DNA of 64,000 nt from CAZYFH01 sp965249175 (GCA_965249175.1 OZ252227.1:4588001-4652000), one strand, 5' to 3'; shown: positions 34,005-44,055, counted from the stretch's first letter. The notes: generated by a model not told the origin, from the sequence alone. Numbers and translations: made by a program.

Positions 34005-34766
34005 ATGCGTCTGACAGGTACGGCCGTCCTAGGCCTCTCGCTGATCCTCGGTGCCCGCGCGGCATCGGCGCAAGCGCTCATGACCTGGCAGGTCGACGGT
34101 GAGACGCGCGAAGCCATCGTCTATGCTCCGGCCACGTCACCGTCCGGCGCACGCGTTCCGCTGGTCTTGTCGTTCCACGGGTACGGCGACAACATGCAGA
34201 ACTTTCAGCATACGAACGTTCACCGGACGTGGCCCGAAGCGATCGTCGTGTATTTTCAGGGACTCGAGACACGACGCGGTCTGCGCGGCTGGCAAGTGGA
34301 GCGTGGCGGCGGCGACCGCGACCTCGAGCTCGTCGACATGGCACTCGAGTCCTTCCGTGAGACCTATCGCGTCGACAACGAACGTGTCTATGCGACCGGC
34401 TACTCGAACGGTGGGATGTTCACCTATCTCCTCTGGGCGGAGCGGCCCGGCGTCTTCGCCGCCTACGCCCCGGTCGCGGCTCGCCTCGGTCCCTCGGTGC
34501 GGCCGACACGGCCCAGACCCGTCTTTCATGTGGCCGGGGCGGCCGACCGAGTGGTGAGCTTTGCGGATCAGGAAGCCGCGATCGAGGTCGCGCTCGAGGT
34601 GAACGGTGTGGGTGCGACGACACCCTGTGGGGCCGGCTGCACGGTGCACGGAGCTGGCACGCCTGCGCCGGTCATGACCTGGATCCATGCCGGCGCCCAC
34701 GTCTATCCGCGCGGGACGAGCGAACGGATCGTGTCCTTCTTTCGCGATCGGTCCCGCGCGCCCTGA
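34005..34766 (+). CDS. Secreted polyhydroxybutyrate depolymerase / feruloyl-esterase-like hydrolase
   Basis: This 253-residue protein has a signal peptide ending at AASAQA. The pattern matches the LpqC/PHB-depolymerase branch of alpha/beta hydrolases: PLVLSFHGYGDNMQNFQH (oxyanion), the nucleophile elbow ATGYSNGGMF, an Asp in AGAADRVVSF and a His in IHAGAHVYP. A Cys pair in TPCGAGC probably forms a disulfide. It would cleave ester bonds of short-chain polyesters or plant feruloyl esters outside the cytoplasm. Its stop (34764-34766) directly abuts the convergent nitronate monooxygenase stop. Confidence 0.87.
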   Translation: MRLTGTAVLGLSLILGARAASAQALMTWQVDGETREAIVYAPATSPSGARVPLVLSFHGYGDNMQNFQHTNVHRTWPEAIVVYFQGLETRRGLRGWQVERGGGDRDLELVDMALESFRETYRVDNERVYATGYSNGGMFTYLLWAERPGVFAAYAPVAARLGPSVRPTRPRPVFHVAGAADRVVSFADQEAAIEVALEVNGVGATTPCGAGCTVHGAGTPAPVMTWIHAGAHVYPRGTSERIVSFFRDRSRAP

Positions 34767-35786
34767 TCAACCGGCCCCCGACGCCGTCCGCCGACTCGTG
34801 TCGCGAGACTCCGTGGCCCGCATCCCCGCGAGCCGCCGGTCGATGATCGCCGTCGCCTCGGTCATGATTCGTTCTACCAGCTCCTGGCAGGTCGGAATAT
34901 CGTGAATCAACCCGGCCACCATACCGGCAGACCAGACCCCGGCGTTGCCGTCGCCATCAAGCAACGCACGGCGGCCACGCTCGCCGGCCACGAGGTGCCT
35001 GATGCTGTCTATGGTGGCGTTGCCTCGTGCTTCGATCTCGCGCACCTCGTTCGCGACCTCGTTCTTGAACACCCGTGCCGTGTTCCGCAACGTGCGGAAG
35101 ATCAGCGCGGTGTCCAACTCCGTCGCCTCGACGAGCTGCCGCTTGATGTTGTCGTGAATGGGCGCCTCGCGCGTCGCCATGAACCGGGTCCCCATGTTCA
35201 TGCCGTCGGCGCCGAGCGCGAGCGCCGCCACGAGCCCGCGTGCATCGCCGAACCCGCCCGATGCGATCACCGGCAGACCCACCTTGTCGGCAGCGCAGGG
35301 GATGAGGATGAGCCCGGGGATGTCGTCCTCGCCGGGGTGGCCGGCGCACTCGAAGCCGTCGATGCTGATCGCATCGCACCCGATCGTCTCGGCCTTGCGC
35401 GCGTGCCGCACCGACGTGCACTTGTGCACGATCTTGATCCCGGCGGCTTTGAACGTGGCGATGAACCGTTGAGGGTTATGGCCTGCAGTCTCGACGATCT
35501 TCACGCCCGACTCGACGATGGCCTGCGCGTACTCGGCGTGGGGCGTGGGTTTCAGCGTGGGCAGGATCGTCAGGTTGACGCCAAACGGCTTGTCGGTCAT
35601 CCCACGGGTGCGAGCGATCTCGCGTGTCAATGCCTCCGGCGTCGGCTGTGTCAGCGCCGTCAGAAATCCGAGCGCCCCGGCATTGGCGACCGCCGAGACC
35701 AGCTCGGCGACACCGACGTTCTGCATGCCGCCCTGCACGATCGGATGCTCGATGCCGAAGGTCTCTGTGAACCGTGTGGTGATCAT
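34767..35786 (-). CDS. Nitronate monooxygenase (2-nitropropane dioxygenase-like)
   Basis: This encodes 339 residues from the ATG at 35784-35786, which follows GGAGGG; the open frame to 35888 adds an implausible N terminus. It is an FMN-binding TIM barrel with the family blocks HPIVQGGMQNV, GVNLTILPTLKP, KIVHKCTSVRHARKA, ISIDGFECAGHPGEDD (His near the active site), VIASGGFGDARGLVAALALGADGMNMGTRF and GMVAGLIHDIPT. It would oxidise alkyl nitronates to carbonyl compounds and nitrite in the cytoplasm, though members with acyl-reductase-like roles exist. Confidence 0.93.
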   Translation of the reverse strand: MITTRFTETFGIEHPIVQGGMQNVGVAELVSAVANAGALGFLTALTQPTPEALTREIARTRGMTDKPFGVNLTILPTLKPTPHAEYAQAIVESGVKIVETAGHNPQRFIATFKAAGIKIVHKCTSVRHARKAETIGCDAISIDGFECAGHPGEDDIPGLILIPCAADKVGLPVIASGGFGDARGLVAALALGADGMNMGTRFMATREAPIHDNIKRQLVEATELDTALIFRTLRNTARVFKNEVANEVREIEARGNATIDSIRHLVAGERGRRALLDGDGNAGVWSAGMVAGLIHDIPTCQELVERIMTEATAIIDRRLAGMRATESRDTSRRTASGAG

Positions 35787-35888
35787 CGCGGTCGACCCTC
35801 CGTCAAGCGAGAGGGAGGGACCGGCGCACGGGCATGTCCACGCGGCGATGCCGCGAAGGCCTCCAGCAGGAGCACAGCCTCGTGACAC

Positions 35889-37364
35889 TCACGCCAGCAC
35901 GTCGTGGACGACGTTGCCGGACACATCGGTCAGGCGAAAATCCCGACCCTGGTACTTGTATGTCAAGCGGGTATGGTCGATCCCCACGGCATGCAGGATC
36001 GTGGCCTGTAAATCGTGAATGCTCACGGGGTCTCGAGTAATGCTTGCGCTGTAGTCGTCTGTTTCGCCGTAGGTGATGCCGGGCTTGATGCCCCCACCGG
36101 CCATCCAGACCGTGTAGCACTTCGGGTTGTGGTCGCGCCCGTAACTGTTGGCAGTCGCCTGGGTGTCGACGGCGGAGCTGAATTGACCATACGCCGTGCG
36201 CCCGAACTCGCCGCCCCAGATCACGAGCGTCTCGTCGAGCATGCCGCGCTGCTTGAGATCCTGGACCAGCGCGGCCGACCCCTGGTCGACCTGTTGGCAT
36301 TGTTGGGGAAGGTAGAGCTGCAGGTTGCTGTGGTGGTCCCAACCCGTATGCGACAGCATCACATATCGGACGCCCCGTTCGGCCAACCTCCGCGCCAGCA
36401 GACAATTGGCCGCAAAGGTGCCTCGCTCCCGCGCCTCGGGCCCATAGAGGTCGAACGTGCTCTCAGGTTCCGTTGACAGATCGGTCAGGTCGGGCACGGA
36501 TAGCTGCATGCGCGCGGCCATCTCGTACTGGTCGATCCGGGCCGCGATTTCCGGGTCTCCGGCTTCTTGCAGCTGGATCTGATTGAGCGCCGCCAGGTCG
36601 TCCAGAAACCGACGGCGGTCCTCGAGTGTAAAGCCGTCGGGATTCGACAGGTAGAGCACCGGATCGGGGCCGGTCCCGAACTTGACGCCGTTGTAGCGGG
36701 CGGGAAGAAACCCGCTCCCCCAGTACCGCGCCAGGAACGGACCTCCCCCGCCACCCGTCCCGGTCGTGGGCATCGCCACAAAGGCGGGGAGGTTCTCGTT
36801 CTCGCTTCCGAGCGCATAGGACACCCATGCGCCCATCGTGGGCCGGCCCGGCAGCTGGAACCCGGTAAACAGATACGTCTGTGCAGGATCGTGATTGAGC
36901 TGGTTGCTCCACAGCGACTTGATGAAGCAGAGGTCGTCGGCGACTCTCGCCGTGTGTGGCAGGAGCTCACTCAGCCACGCGCCCGATTGCCCATGCTGCG
37001 CGAACTCGAAGATCGTCGGGATGACCGGGAGCGAGTTCTGCGACGCCGTCATGGTCGTCAGCGTCAGCCCTTCGCGCACCGAATCCGGGAGCTCTTGTCC
37101 CGCCATGTCCTCGAGGTTGGGCTTGTAGTCGAAGAGGTCCAGATGCGACGGCGCACCTGACATGTGCAGATAGATGACCCGCTTCGCCGTGGGTGCGAGG
37201 TGCGGCAGGCCCGCCAAGCCTCCGATCGCTTCCGAGCCGGTCTGCGTAGCCCCGAGCTTGCCGCCGAGCAACGTCGACAACGCAGCGAACCCGATTCCCG
37301 TCCCGCTGGCGCGGAAAAAGGAGCGCCGGGTCATGATTCGTTCGTGTTCGTCTCTTGGGTCCAT
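35889..37364 (-). CDS. DUF1501 family Tat-exported protein
   Basis: This 491-residue protein has a twin-arginine signal (TRRSFFRASGTGIGFAALSTL). The alkaline-phosphatase-like fold is suggested by VIYLHMSGAPSHLDLFDYKP, SHTGWDHHSNL and LDETLVIWGGEFGRTAYGQ, with later His residues in GRDHNPKCYTVWMAGGGIKPG. DUF1501 proteins are related to sulfatases and are almost always encoded next to DUF1549/DUF1553 proteins, as here, with a 16-base gap. The pair probably acts on a polymer in the periplasm, but the chemistry is not proven. Confidence 0.92.
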   Translation of the reverse strand: MDPRDEHERIMTRRSFFRASGTGIGFAALSTLLGGKLGATQTGSEAIGGLAGLPHLAPTAKRVIYLHMSGAPSHLDLFDYKPNLEDMAGQELPDSVREGLTLTTMTASQNSLPVIPTIFEFAQHGQSGAWLSELLPHTARVADDLCFIKSLWSNQLNHDPAQTYLFTGFQLPGRPTMGAWVSYALGSENENLPAFVAMPTTGTGGGGGPFLARYWGSGFLPARYNGVKFGTGPDPVLYLSNPDGFTLEDRRRFLDDLAALNQIQLQEAGDPEIAARIDQYEMAARMQLSVPDLTDLSTEPESTFDLYGPEARERGTFAANCLLARRLAERGVRYVMLSHTGWDHHSNLQLYLPQQCQQVDQGSAALVQDLKQRGMLDETLVIWGGEFGRTAYGQFSSAVDTQATANSYGRDHNPKCYTVWMAGGGIKPGITYGETDDYSASITRDPVSIHDLQATILHAVGIDHTRLTYKYQGRDFRLTDVSGNVVHDVLA

Positions 37365-37380
37365 GCGCAGCCCCGTCTCG

Positions 37381-40300
37381 TCAGTGTTGTGTGACGACCT
37401 CGTCGAGGTTGAAAATCAGACTCGCCACCGCCGCGTGCGCCGCCAGATCAGCCACGTCAAGTGCTTCGTCTCTGGGGTGCTCACCCTGGCTCACGAGCTC
37501 GAACGCCGCATCCCGATCCCGCTGATAGCGCTCACCGAAGGATCGAAGGCTCTTCAGGAGCACGTCGGTTTCGGCATCGGACGGCTGCCTGGCCGTGGCC
37601 AACCGGAAGGCGAAGGCGATTCGATCGGCGGCCGTCGCGCCTCCTTCCGTCAGCATTCGCTCGGCCAGCATGCGAGCCGCCTCGAGAGCGGCCACATCAT
37701 TCATCAACGTGAGCGCCTGCAACGGCGTGTTGGTGCGACTGCTGCTCACGGCCGTATTGTCCCGCGCGGCGAGGTCGAAGAGCGACAGCGACGGCGGAGG
37801 CACACTCCGTCTTACGAAGGTGTACAGGCTGCGCCGATAGAGGCTGTCGCCGTGGTCCTGCTCGTAGTCGGCCATGGTACCGGCCCACAATCCCTCCGGT
37901 TGATAGGGCTTCGTCGAGGGACCGCCGATCGTGTCCACCAGCAAACCCGATACGGCGAGAAGCTGATCGCGCACCATCTCTGCCGGCAGGCGGTACCGGG
38001 GACCGCGGGCCAGCAGGCGGTTGTCGGGATCCTGCTGTAACAGGTCGGCCGTCACGGAGGACTGCTGCCGGTAGGTCGCGCTGGTGACGATGAGCTTCTG
38101 CATCGCCTGCACGTCCCACCCGGTGCGTACGAACTCCGTGGCCAGCCAATCGAGTAATTCCGGGTGGGACGGTGGTTCGCCCTGCGAGCCGAAGTTGTCA
38201 GCCGTCTTCACCAGGCCGGTGCCGAAGGCGTTCTCCCAATACCGGTTGACCGCAACGCGCGCGGTCAGCGGATGGGATGGGTCGACCAGCCACCTGGCCA
38301 GACCCAACCGATTGTTCGGCGCGCCGGCCGGCATGGGCGGAAGCCACGCCGGGGTCGCCCGCTCTACCTTGTCGCCGGGCCGGTCGTAATTGCCTCGGAT
38401 CAGTAGATGCGCCGCGCGCGGCTCGGGCAATTCCCGCATGACCATCACCGTCGGCAAGGTGTCTTCAAACTCGGCCTTTTGCTTCCGAGCAGCCGTCACA
38501 TCGGCAAGGACGGTATCGACCGTCACGGCGGGCTTGGGGTAACGGGGAGGCGTCACCCCAGGGCGTTCTTCCCGAATTCGTGCGATCCGGGCCGCATCGA
38601 TGCGTGCGTCGGCCTGATGTGTGAGGAAGTACGAGTCGATCTTGCGGACCTGCGACGGGGTCCGCCGTGCCGGTGGAATCGCCGCGATCTCGGCGAGCGA
38701 CGCGGGTTCGGCGAGCGCCGCGACCTGATCCGGCGTCAACGCGTGGTCGTAGACACGGACATCCCAGATGGATCCGCGGAACCGATCAGGCCCTCCGCCG
38801 GCGCCGATGCGGAGCGGATGTTCCGTCGGATCCTGTGGACCCAGCCCGTTGAACAGCACCGTGAGGTCCTGGGCCTCGCCGTCAACATAGATGGAGACGC
38901 CCTCGATCTGCCGGGACCCGTCGTATGTAGCCGCCACGTGATGGCGGTCGCTCACCGCAACCGGATTGGCCGTCTCGACATGTCCCGAGTCGTTGTCCAT
39001 CCACAGCCCGGCATTGCCTCCCACGAGGTTGAGTTGAAGCTTACCGTCCTCGAGCAGCAGACTGAACCCTTGTCCTCGAGGGGCATCCAGAAGGGTGCGC
39101 GTGATGATGGGACCGGTGGGAACCGTGGGATCGATCCACGCCGCCAGGGTGACCGCCTGACCGCCGCCAAAGACGTTTGAATAGAGATGCGTATCTGGCT
39201 CCTGGAGATAGGCGTCGAGTCTCTTCGGACCGCGACGGCCAGCGGCACCGCCGTCCACGAATCGCCGACCATCGAACGTGCGCTCCGATTCGGACGCGAG
39301 CGGAAAATGCGCGGTCAGGCCATCGTGCCGGCCCCCGTCGATCGGATCGGAAACGCCGATCGATTGCTCCCACGCCCGCTGCGCCTTGTCGATCGCCGGA
39401 CGCAGGTCGGTCAGCTGTTTCTCGGCGGCGGCGATCCGACCTTCGATCGCCGTCAACTGTGCCTGCTGCTCTGGGGTCGGAGCGTGGATCAGCGGTGGCG
39501 TGTTGCCAGTCTTTTGTCCGATGCCGGACTCCGCGATACTGTTGAAGTACGCGTAGAACTGGTAGAACTCTTTCTGCGTAATCGGATCGAACTTGTGATC
39601 GTGACAGCGTGCGCAGCCCACCGTCAGTCCGAGCCAGACGGTGCCCGTCGTCGCCACGCGATCGACGACGTTCTCGACGAAGAACTCCTGTTCGATGATG
39701 CCCATCTCCGAGTTCGTTCGATGATTGCGGTTGAACCCGCTGGCGATGACTTGGTCCCGCGTCGCGTTCGGCAACAAATCCCCCGCCAGCTGCTCGATCG
39801 TGAACCGATCGAACGGCAGGTTCCGGTTGAAGGCGTCGATGACCCAGTCGCGCCAGCGCGACATGTCCCGCCGTTGATCCGCGAAATACCCGGACGAGTC
39901 CGCGAAGCGGGCCGCCGCCATCCAGACGGCCGCCATGCGCTCGCCGTGACGGGGAGACGCCAGCAGGCGATCGACGGCCTCCTCGTACGCATCCGGGGAA
40001 TCGTCGGTCATGAACGCGTCCAGCGCGGCCAGTGTGGGCGGCAGACCGGTCAGATCGAAGGTCACCCGACGGAGCAGTGCCGCACGGTCGGCCTCGGGTG
40101 ACGGCATCAGACCCTCACGCTCCAGGCGGTCGAGCACGAACAGATCGATCGCGTTCCGCGGCCAGTCGACGTGCTCAACCGTGGGTGCCTCCGGCCGCCT
40201 GGGGGCCATAAAGGACCAGAACGGTTCGTATGTCGCGCCCTGATCGATCCAGCGGCCGATCAACGTCACCTCGCGAGCGCTGAGTGGCTCACCGCGAAAC

Positions 40301-40668
40301 GGCATGCGTCGCGCGGGATCGGTCGCGGTGATGCGACGCATCAATGCGCTGTGATCCCGGTCACCCGGCGAGATCACCTGGATCGAGCCGTCCGTCGGGC
40401 TCGTCCGGGTCGCGTCCCTCAGCACCGCTTCGGGGTCGTCCAGACGCAAGTTCGCTCGTCGTGTGGCCGAATCGGGACCATGACAGCGGAAGCACTTGTC
40501 CGACAGGATCGGCCGGATGTCGCGATTGAATCGAACGACTTGCGGAATGGATTCGTGGGCCGGGTTCTGTGCGCGAAGACTCCAGGTCGAACAGACCACG
40601 GCCGCCGCCACCGCGCCCAGCCAGGCGACCCGACCGACCCCACCTGACAAGCGAAGGATGGTACGCAT
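37381..40668 (-). CDS. Secreted cytochrome c-type DUF1549/DUF1553 protein with LamG domain
   Basis: This encodes 1,095 residues from the ATG at 40666-40668. After a signal peptide (VAWLGAVAAAVVCSTWSLRAQ) comes a PSCyt1 haem c domain with CFRCH in ILSDKCFRCHGPDSA. DUF1549 (about 150-365) ends with a second haem motif CARCHDHKFDPI. A LamG/concanavalin-like domain (about 490-640) resembles HVAATYDGSRQIEGVSIYVDG. DUF1553 (about 780-1090) contains RVAVNRYWENAFGTGLVKTADNFGSQGEPPSHPELLDWLA. Such proteins are abundant in Planctomycetes and Acidobacteria beside DUF1501. A redox role in polysaccharide breakdown is suspected but unproven. Confidence 0.93.
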   Translation of the reverse strand: MRTILRLSGGVGRVAWLGAVAAAVVCSTWSLRAQNPAHESIPQVVRFNRDIRPILSDKCFRCHGPDSATRRANLRLDDPEAVLRDATRTSPTDGSIQVISPGDRDHSALMRRITATDPARRMPFRGEPLSAREVTLIGRWIDQGATYEPFWSFMAPRRPEAPTVEHVDWPRNAIDLFVLDRLEREGLMPSPEADRAALLRRVTFDLTGLPPTLAALDAFMTDDSPDAYEEAVDRLLASPRHGERMAAVWMAAARFADSSGYFADQRRDMSRWRDWVIDAFNRNLPFDRFTIEQLAGDLLPNATRDQVIASGFNRNHRTNSEMGIIEQEFFVENVVDRVATTGTVWLGLTVGCARCHDHKFDPITQKEFYQFYAYFNSIAESGIGQKTGNTPPLIHAPTPEQQAQLTAIEGRIAAAEKQLTDLRPAIDKAQRAWEQSIGVSDPIDGGRHDGLTAHFPLASESERTFDGRRFVDGGAAGRRGPKRLDAYLQEPDTHLYSNVFGGGQAVTLAAWIDPTVPTGPIITRTLLDAPRGQGFSLLLEDGKLQLNLVGGNAGLWMDNDSGHVETANPVAVSDRHHVAATYDGSRQIEGVSIYVDGEAQDLTVLFNGLGPQDPTEHPLRIGAGGGPDRFRGSIWDVRVYDHALTPDQVAALAEPASLAEIAAIPPARRTPSQVRKIDSYFLTHQADARIDAARIARIREERPGVTPPRYPKPAVTVDTVLADVTAARKQKAEFEDTLPTVMVMRELPEPRAAHLLIRGNYDRPGDKVERATPAWLPPMPAGAPNNRLGLARWLVDPSHPLTARVAVNRYWENAFGTGLVKTADNFGSQGEPPSHPELLDWLATEFVRTGWDVQAMQKLIVTSATYRQQSSVTADLLQQDPDNRLLARGPRYRLPAEMVRDQLLAVSGLLVDTIGGPSTKPYQPEGLWAGTMADYEQDHGDSLYRRSLYTFVRRSVPPPSLSLFDLAARDNTAVSSSRTNTPLQALTLMNDVAALEAARMLAERMLTEGGATAADRIAFAFRLATARQPSDAETDVLLKSLRSFGERYQRDRDAAFELVSQGEHPRDEALDVADLAAHAAVASLIFNLDEVVTQH

Positions 40669-40828
40669 ACGGCTACAACCCCCTTGAGGCGTACATCGGC
40701 GCACGGGTACTGTGCGCACAGTACACTGATTGACCGTGCCCCTCAACACCGCCGTCACCCTCTCGGCCACGCGCCGTCCAACGGGGCGAGGGACACGTCA
40801 CGTCGACCACCAACCGCGGGAGGAACCC

Positions 40829-41734
40829 ATGAAGCGCGGCATCGTGCTCACCATCGTCGTCACACTCTCGCTCGCCGCCGTCGTCGCCCAGGACGCGGCC
40901 AAGGTGATCGAGGTTGAACGGCTCGAGGACAACCTGTTCGTGCTGCGGGGAGAAGGGGGCGGTGGCAATACCGCCGTGTTCGTCACGACCGAGGGGGTCG
41001 TCGTCGTCGACACGAAGAACCCAGGTTGGGGTCAGCCTATCCTGGAGCAGATTCGTGCGCTGACGAGCAACCCGGTCACGACACTGATCAACACGCACAG
41101 CCACGGCGACCACGTCAGTGGCAACGTCGGGTTTCCCGCAACGGTCGACGTCGTCACGCACGAGATCACGAAGGCCAATATGGAGGTGATGCGGCCATAC
41201 ACGGGTCGGACCGAGCCGCCCGTGAACGTGTTCGAGGACACCAACGGGAGGGGGTTGCCGACGCGGACGTTCACCGACCGGATGTCCCTCGGGAGCGGCG
41301 CCGACCGAGTGGACCTGTACTACTTCGGACGTGCCCATACAGGCGGTGACGCCTGGGTGGTCTTCCCGGCACTCCGCACGCTCCATGCCGGCGACGCCTT
41401 CCTGGGGGAGAGAGTGCCGTTCATCGACGCCGCGAACGGCGGGAGCGGGGTCGCGTTCCCCGCCACCGTGCAGAGGGCGCACGACACCATCCAAAACGTC
41501 GACACCATCATCACCGGTCACAGCACCCAGGCGACCTGGCAAGACTTGAACCAATGGGCCGCGTTCAATCGTGACTTCCTGGAGATGGTGCGTGCAGGTC
41601 GGTCAGCCGGCCAGACCGTCGAAGAGATCGCGGCCACGTGGACGACGCCGTCGAAGTACGTCGGCTACGCCGCTGCCAACCTGGCCGGGGTCACACGCAA
41701 CATCCAGGTGATCGTTGACGAGCTCGAGGGCTAG
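40829..41734 (+). CDS. Secreted metallo-beta-lactamase-fold hydrolase
   Basis: This encodes 301 residues from the ATG at 40829, which follows GGGAGGAACCC. The signal peptide is GIVLTIVVTLSLAAVVAQ. The zinc motif THSHGDHVSGN provides HxHxDH, with further ligands in GRAHTGGD, HAGDAF and ITGHS. The layout is close to B3/SoxH-type periplasmic hydrolases. It could cleave lactones, thioesters or beta-lactams; the genome context does not decide. It is divergent from the DUF1549/DUF1553 gene. Confidence 0.9.
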   Translation: MKRGIVLTIVVTLSLAAVVAQDAAKVIEVERLEDNLFVLRGEGGGGNTAVFVTTEGVVVVDTKNPGWGQPILEQIRALTSNPVTTLINTHSHGDHVSGNVGFPATVDVVTHEITKANMEVMRPYTGRTEPPVNVFEDTNGRGLPTRTFTDRMSLGSGADRVDLYYFGRAHTGGDAWVVFPALRTLHAGDAFLGERVPFIDAANGGSGVAFPATVQRAHDTIQNVDTIITGHSTQATWQDLNQWAAFNRDFLEMVRAGRSAGQTVEEIAATWTTPSKYVGYAAANLAGVTRNIQVIVDELEG

Positions 41735-41770
41735 CAGCCCCACCGCAGTCGACCGGTACTAGGAGCCCGA

Positions 41771-42064
41771 CTACACCCCAACGGTGTCGAAATAGCGGAT
41801 ATCGGGATCCCCCTCGAGCCACCCTACCAGTGAGGCCAGGTCCCCGCGCTCCGTGCGCCACGCGAGGTACTTCTCGTAGTGCTGGCGCGAATCCCAGTGC
41901 TCGACGAACACCATGTTGTGCGCATTGTCCTGATTCCTGTGAATGGTGAGTCCATGACAGCCATCGAATCCACGGGTGTGATGGAGCTCGTTCCTCAGGA
42001 AGTTCACCAGGTCGTCGGCGTGTTCGGGCTTTACGTTGCAGTCGACAGTTACGAGAACGGCCAT
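41771..42064 (-). CDS. Antibiotic-biosynthesis-monooxygenase (ABM) domain protein
   Basis: This 97-residue protein is a single ABM dimeric alpha/beta barrel: VLVTVDCNVKPEHADDLVNFLRNELHHTRGFDGCHGLTIH, then NMVFVEHWDSRQHYEKYLAWR. The family contains cofactor-free quinol monooxygenases such as YgiN, and also small proteins with no proven activity. GGGGAG lies upstream of the start. It is cytoplasmic. Confidence 0.88.
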   Translation of the reverse strand: MAVLVTVDCNVKPEHADDLVNFLRNELHHTRGFDGCHGLTIHRNQDNAHNMVFVEHWDSRQHYEKYLAWRTERGDLASLVGWLEGDPDIRYFDTVGV

Positions 42065-42212
42065 TGGTGGAGGTCTCCCCTGTTGCGTTGATGAGGTGTG
42101 CTGTCACGACTGCTTCACGGATGACGGCCCCGCGGCATACGTGTTCGCACACCGTGACTGCCGAAGCCGCAAGTATAGGCCGTCACGCGAGAAGACCTCC
42201 ACGACGCCGCGC

Positions 42213-43258
42213 TCAGGCCGACGGGGCGCGGAGGTGCAGGTCCCACCACTCGTCGGCCCGGCGGGTATCCCACGGCTCCGCCAGTGGCACCTCGCGTAGC
42301 GCGTCGCCCATCGCTCTCGCGTCCTGGAAGCGGTTGGTGGGGTCCTTTTCGAGGCACTTCATGATGATGGCCTCGAGTCGGGACGGCCGTGGCAGATCCA
42401 AGCGGGCGGATGGCGGTGTGGGCACCGTCTTCACGTGCTCGACAATCTGGGCGACGCCGCTGGCGGTATCGAACACGAGGGTCCCCGTCGCCAGCCAGTA
42501 CGCAACACACCCGAGCGCGTAGATGTCCGAGCGGTGGTCGACGCCGTTCCGCGCCACCACCATTTCTGGAGCCATGTAGGCGGGGGTGCCCGCCGTTGTC
42601 CCTTCCTGTGTCAGCTTCGCGGACTCGGACACCGGGTGTTCGTGCTGCACGAGGCCGAAGTCGAGCAGCTTGACATGATCGCAGCTCGGCCCCAGGCGGC
42701 AGAGAAAGAGGTTGGCGGGCTTGATGTCGCGGTGAATCAGTCCGCTGTCGTGGGCATCCGCGAGCGAATCGCAGGCCTGGACCAGCACGTGGACCGCCCG
42801 CTCCGCCGGGACGGGTCCGAATCGCTCGACGAGCGACTGGAGATCGAAGCCGTCGAGAAACTCCATGGCGTAGAAGAAGTGCCCGTCGCCCGTGACGCCA
42901 AAGTCGTAGACCTCGATGGTGTGAGGGGACCGCAGCGCCGCGGTAGCCTTGGCCTCGCGCTCGAAGCGCAGCAAGACCCGGCGAGCCTGATCGGCGTCGA
43001 CGCCCTTGAGTCGATCCTCGCGGATCAGCTTGATGGCCGTCGCCCGGGCCAAGGTCTGGTGGCGGCCGCGCCACACCTCGCCCATCCCACCGCTGCCGAT
43101 CCGCTCCTCGAGGTCGTAGTACGTGCGCTTGCGCTGATCGTACGCGTACGTGAACAACGTATGAGTCACGAAGGCCGAGAAGACCGCGACCGCGGCGCTT
43201 CCGCCTAGCACGAATCCGGTCTCGAACAGGCGGCCAGTCGCGACGGCATCGAACGCGC
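42213..43258 (-). CDS. Ser/Thr protein kinase, catalytic part (3' of an apparent frameshift)
   Basis: The frame encodes a last membrane span (ETGFVLGGSAAVAVFSAFVTHTLFTYAY) and then a complete Hanks-type kinase: glycine loop IGSGGMGEVW, Lys in ATAIKLI, catalytic loop IHRDIKPANLF, DFGL, activation-segment end GTPAYMAPE, and DIYALGCVAYWLATG. There is no C-terminal sensor. The frame is open beyond 43258, but those residues are a shadow of the membrane-domain frame. Adding one base near 43258 joins the two into a 494-residue membrane kinase. Confidence 0.9.
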
Positions 43259-43696
43259 GCCCGGGTCGGCCGTATTCGCGCGCACGAGAAGCGCCGCCGC
43301 CAGTGGAGCGGCCCCGATCACGACGACCCCAACGACCGCACGCGCCAGCGTGTTGAGGACGAACACCCCGTAGGCGATCATCAGCAACCCGAAACCGAGC
43401 AGCGTGCTGGTCCAGGCGGCCGCACCGGCGGCGGGGTCGGCGACACCGACCGCATACGTCGTCGCGGCAAGGTAGAGCGTCACGGTCACGAAGGCCACCG
43501 CTTCGATGACGCGTAGTTGCCGGAGGCGCCAGCGTGTGCGTGTCACGGTCAACGCGGTGGCCGCGGCCATCACCACGAGGACCACTCCGCGCCACGCCGT
43601 GCCGATCGAGTTGACGTCGCGGAGCACAACGAGCGCAAACCCGATGAATACCGTTGCCGTGAAGGCGCTCAGCAGACGTCGCCCGAGGTTCGTCAT
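43205..43696 (-). pseudogene. Membrane domain of the Ser/Thr kinase (5' of an apparent frameshift)
   Basis: From the ATG at 43694-43696 the frame encodes four to five membrane helices (LSAFTATVFIGFALVVL, TAWRGVVLVVMAAATALTV, VIEAVAFVTVTLYLAATTYAVG, TSTLLGFGLLMIAYGVFVL, RAVVGVVVIGAAPLAAALLV). It then reads RANTADPGAR before going out of frame and stopping at 43205. The kinase frame picks up immediately with FDAVATGRLFETGFVLGG, so these are two halves of one protein with an N-terminal membrane sensor region. The break is in a GCGCGC tract. Confidence 0.8.
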
Positions 43697-43956
43697 GGCG
43701 TCCCCTCGGGCTTCCCGACCGGGAAGCAACCCATCCTCCGGTCAGAGGTGGAGAAACTCCTGGCTGGCCGAGCCCGAACGCTTGGGGGCGAGGACCTCGG
43801 CGGTCGTCGCGGCGTCGACGGCGGTGGCGCTCATGAGATGGCCGGGTGACGTGGCGTCCGGGATCAGTCTAGCGTAGGCGACGAGCCCGGGTCGGGCGTA
43901 GAATGGTCATCTCTAGGCTGTACGCCGCAATCACGCCGTGATCCGAGGAGCAAACC

Positions 43957-44055
43957 ATGGGCACGTGGCTCTACTTCTGGGGCGAATCCAGGAGAACGCG
44001 GTATCCCGATGTCATCCCCGGCGGCGTGATCGTCCGGCAACGATTCAGTTTTTGA
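43957..44055 (+). CDS. Possible 32-residue small protein
   Basis: The ATG at 43957 follows GAGGAGCAAACC, a good ribosome-binding site, and the frame encodes MGTWLYFWGESRRTRYPDVI and 12 more residues. Its stop (44053-44055) directly abuts the convergent barrel-gene stop at 44056. The composition is unlike random frames here, but there is no known family, so it is tentative. The rest of 43697-44055 shows no gene. Confidence 0.3.
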   Translation: MGTWLYFWGESRRTRYPDVIPGGVIVRQRFSF

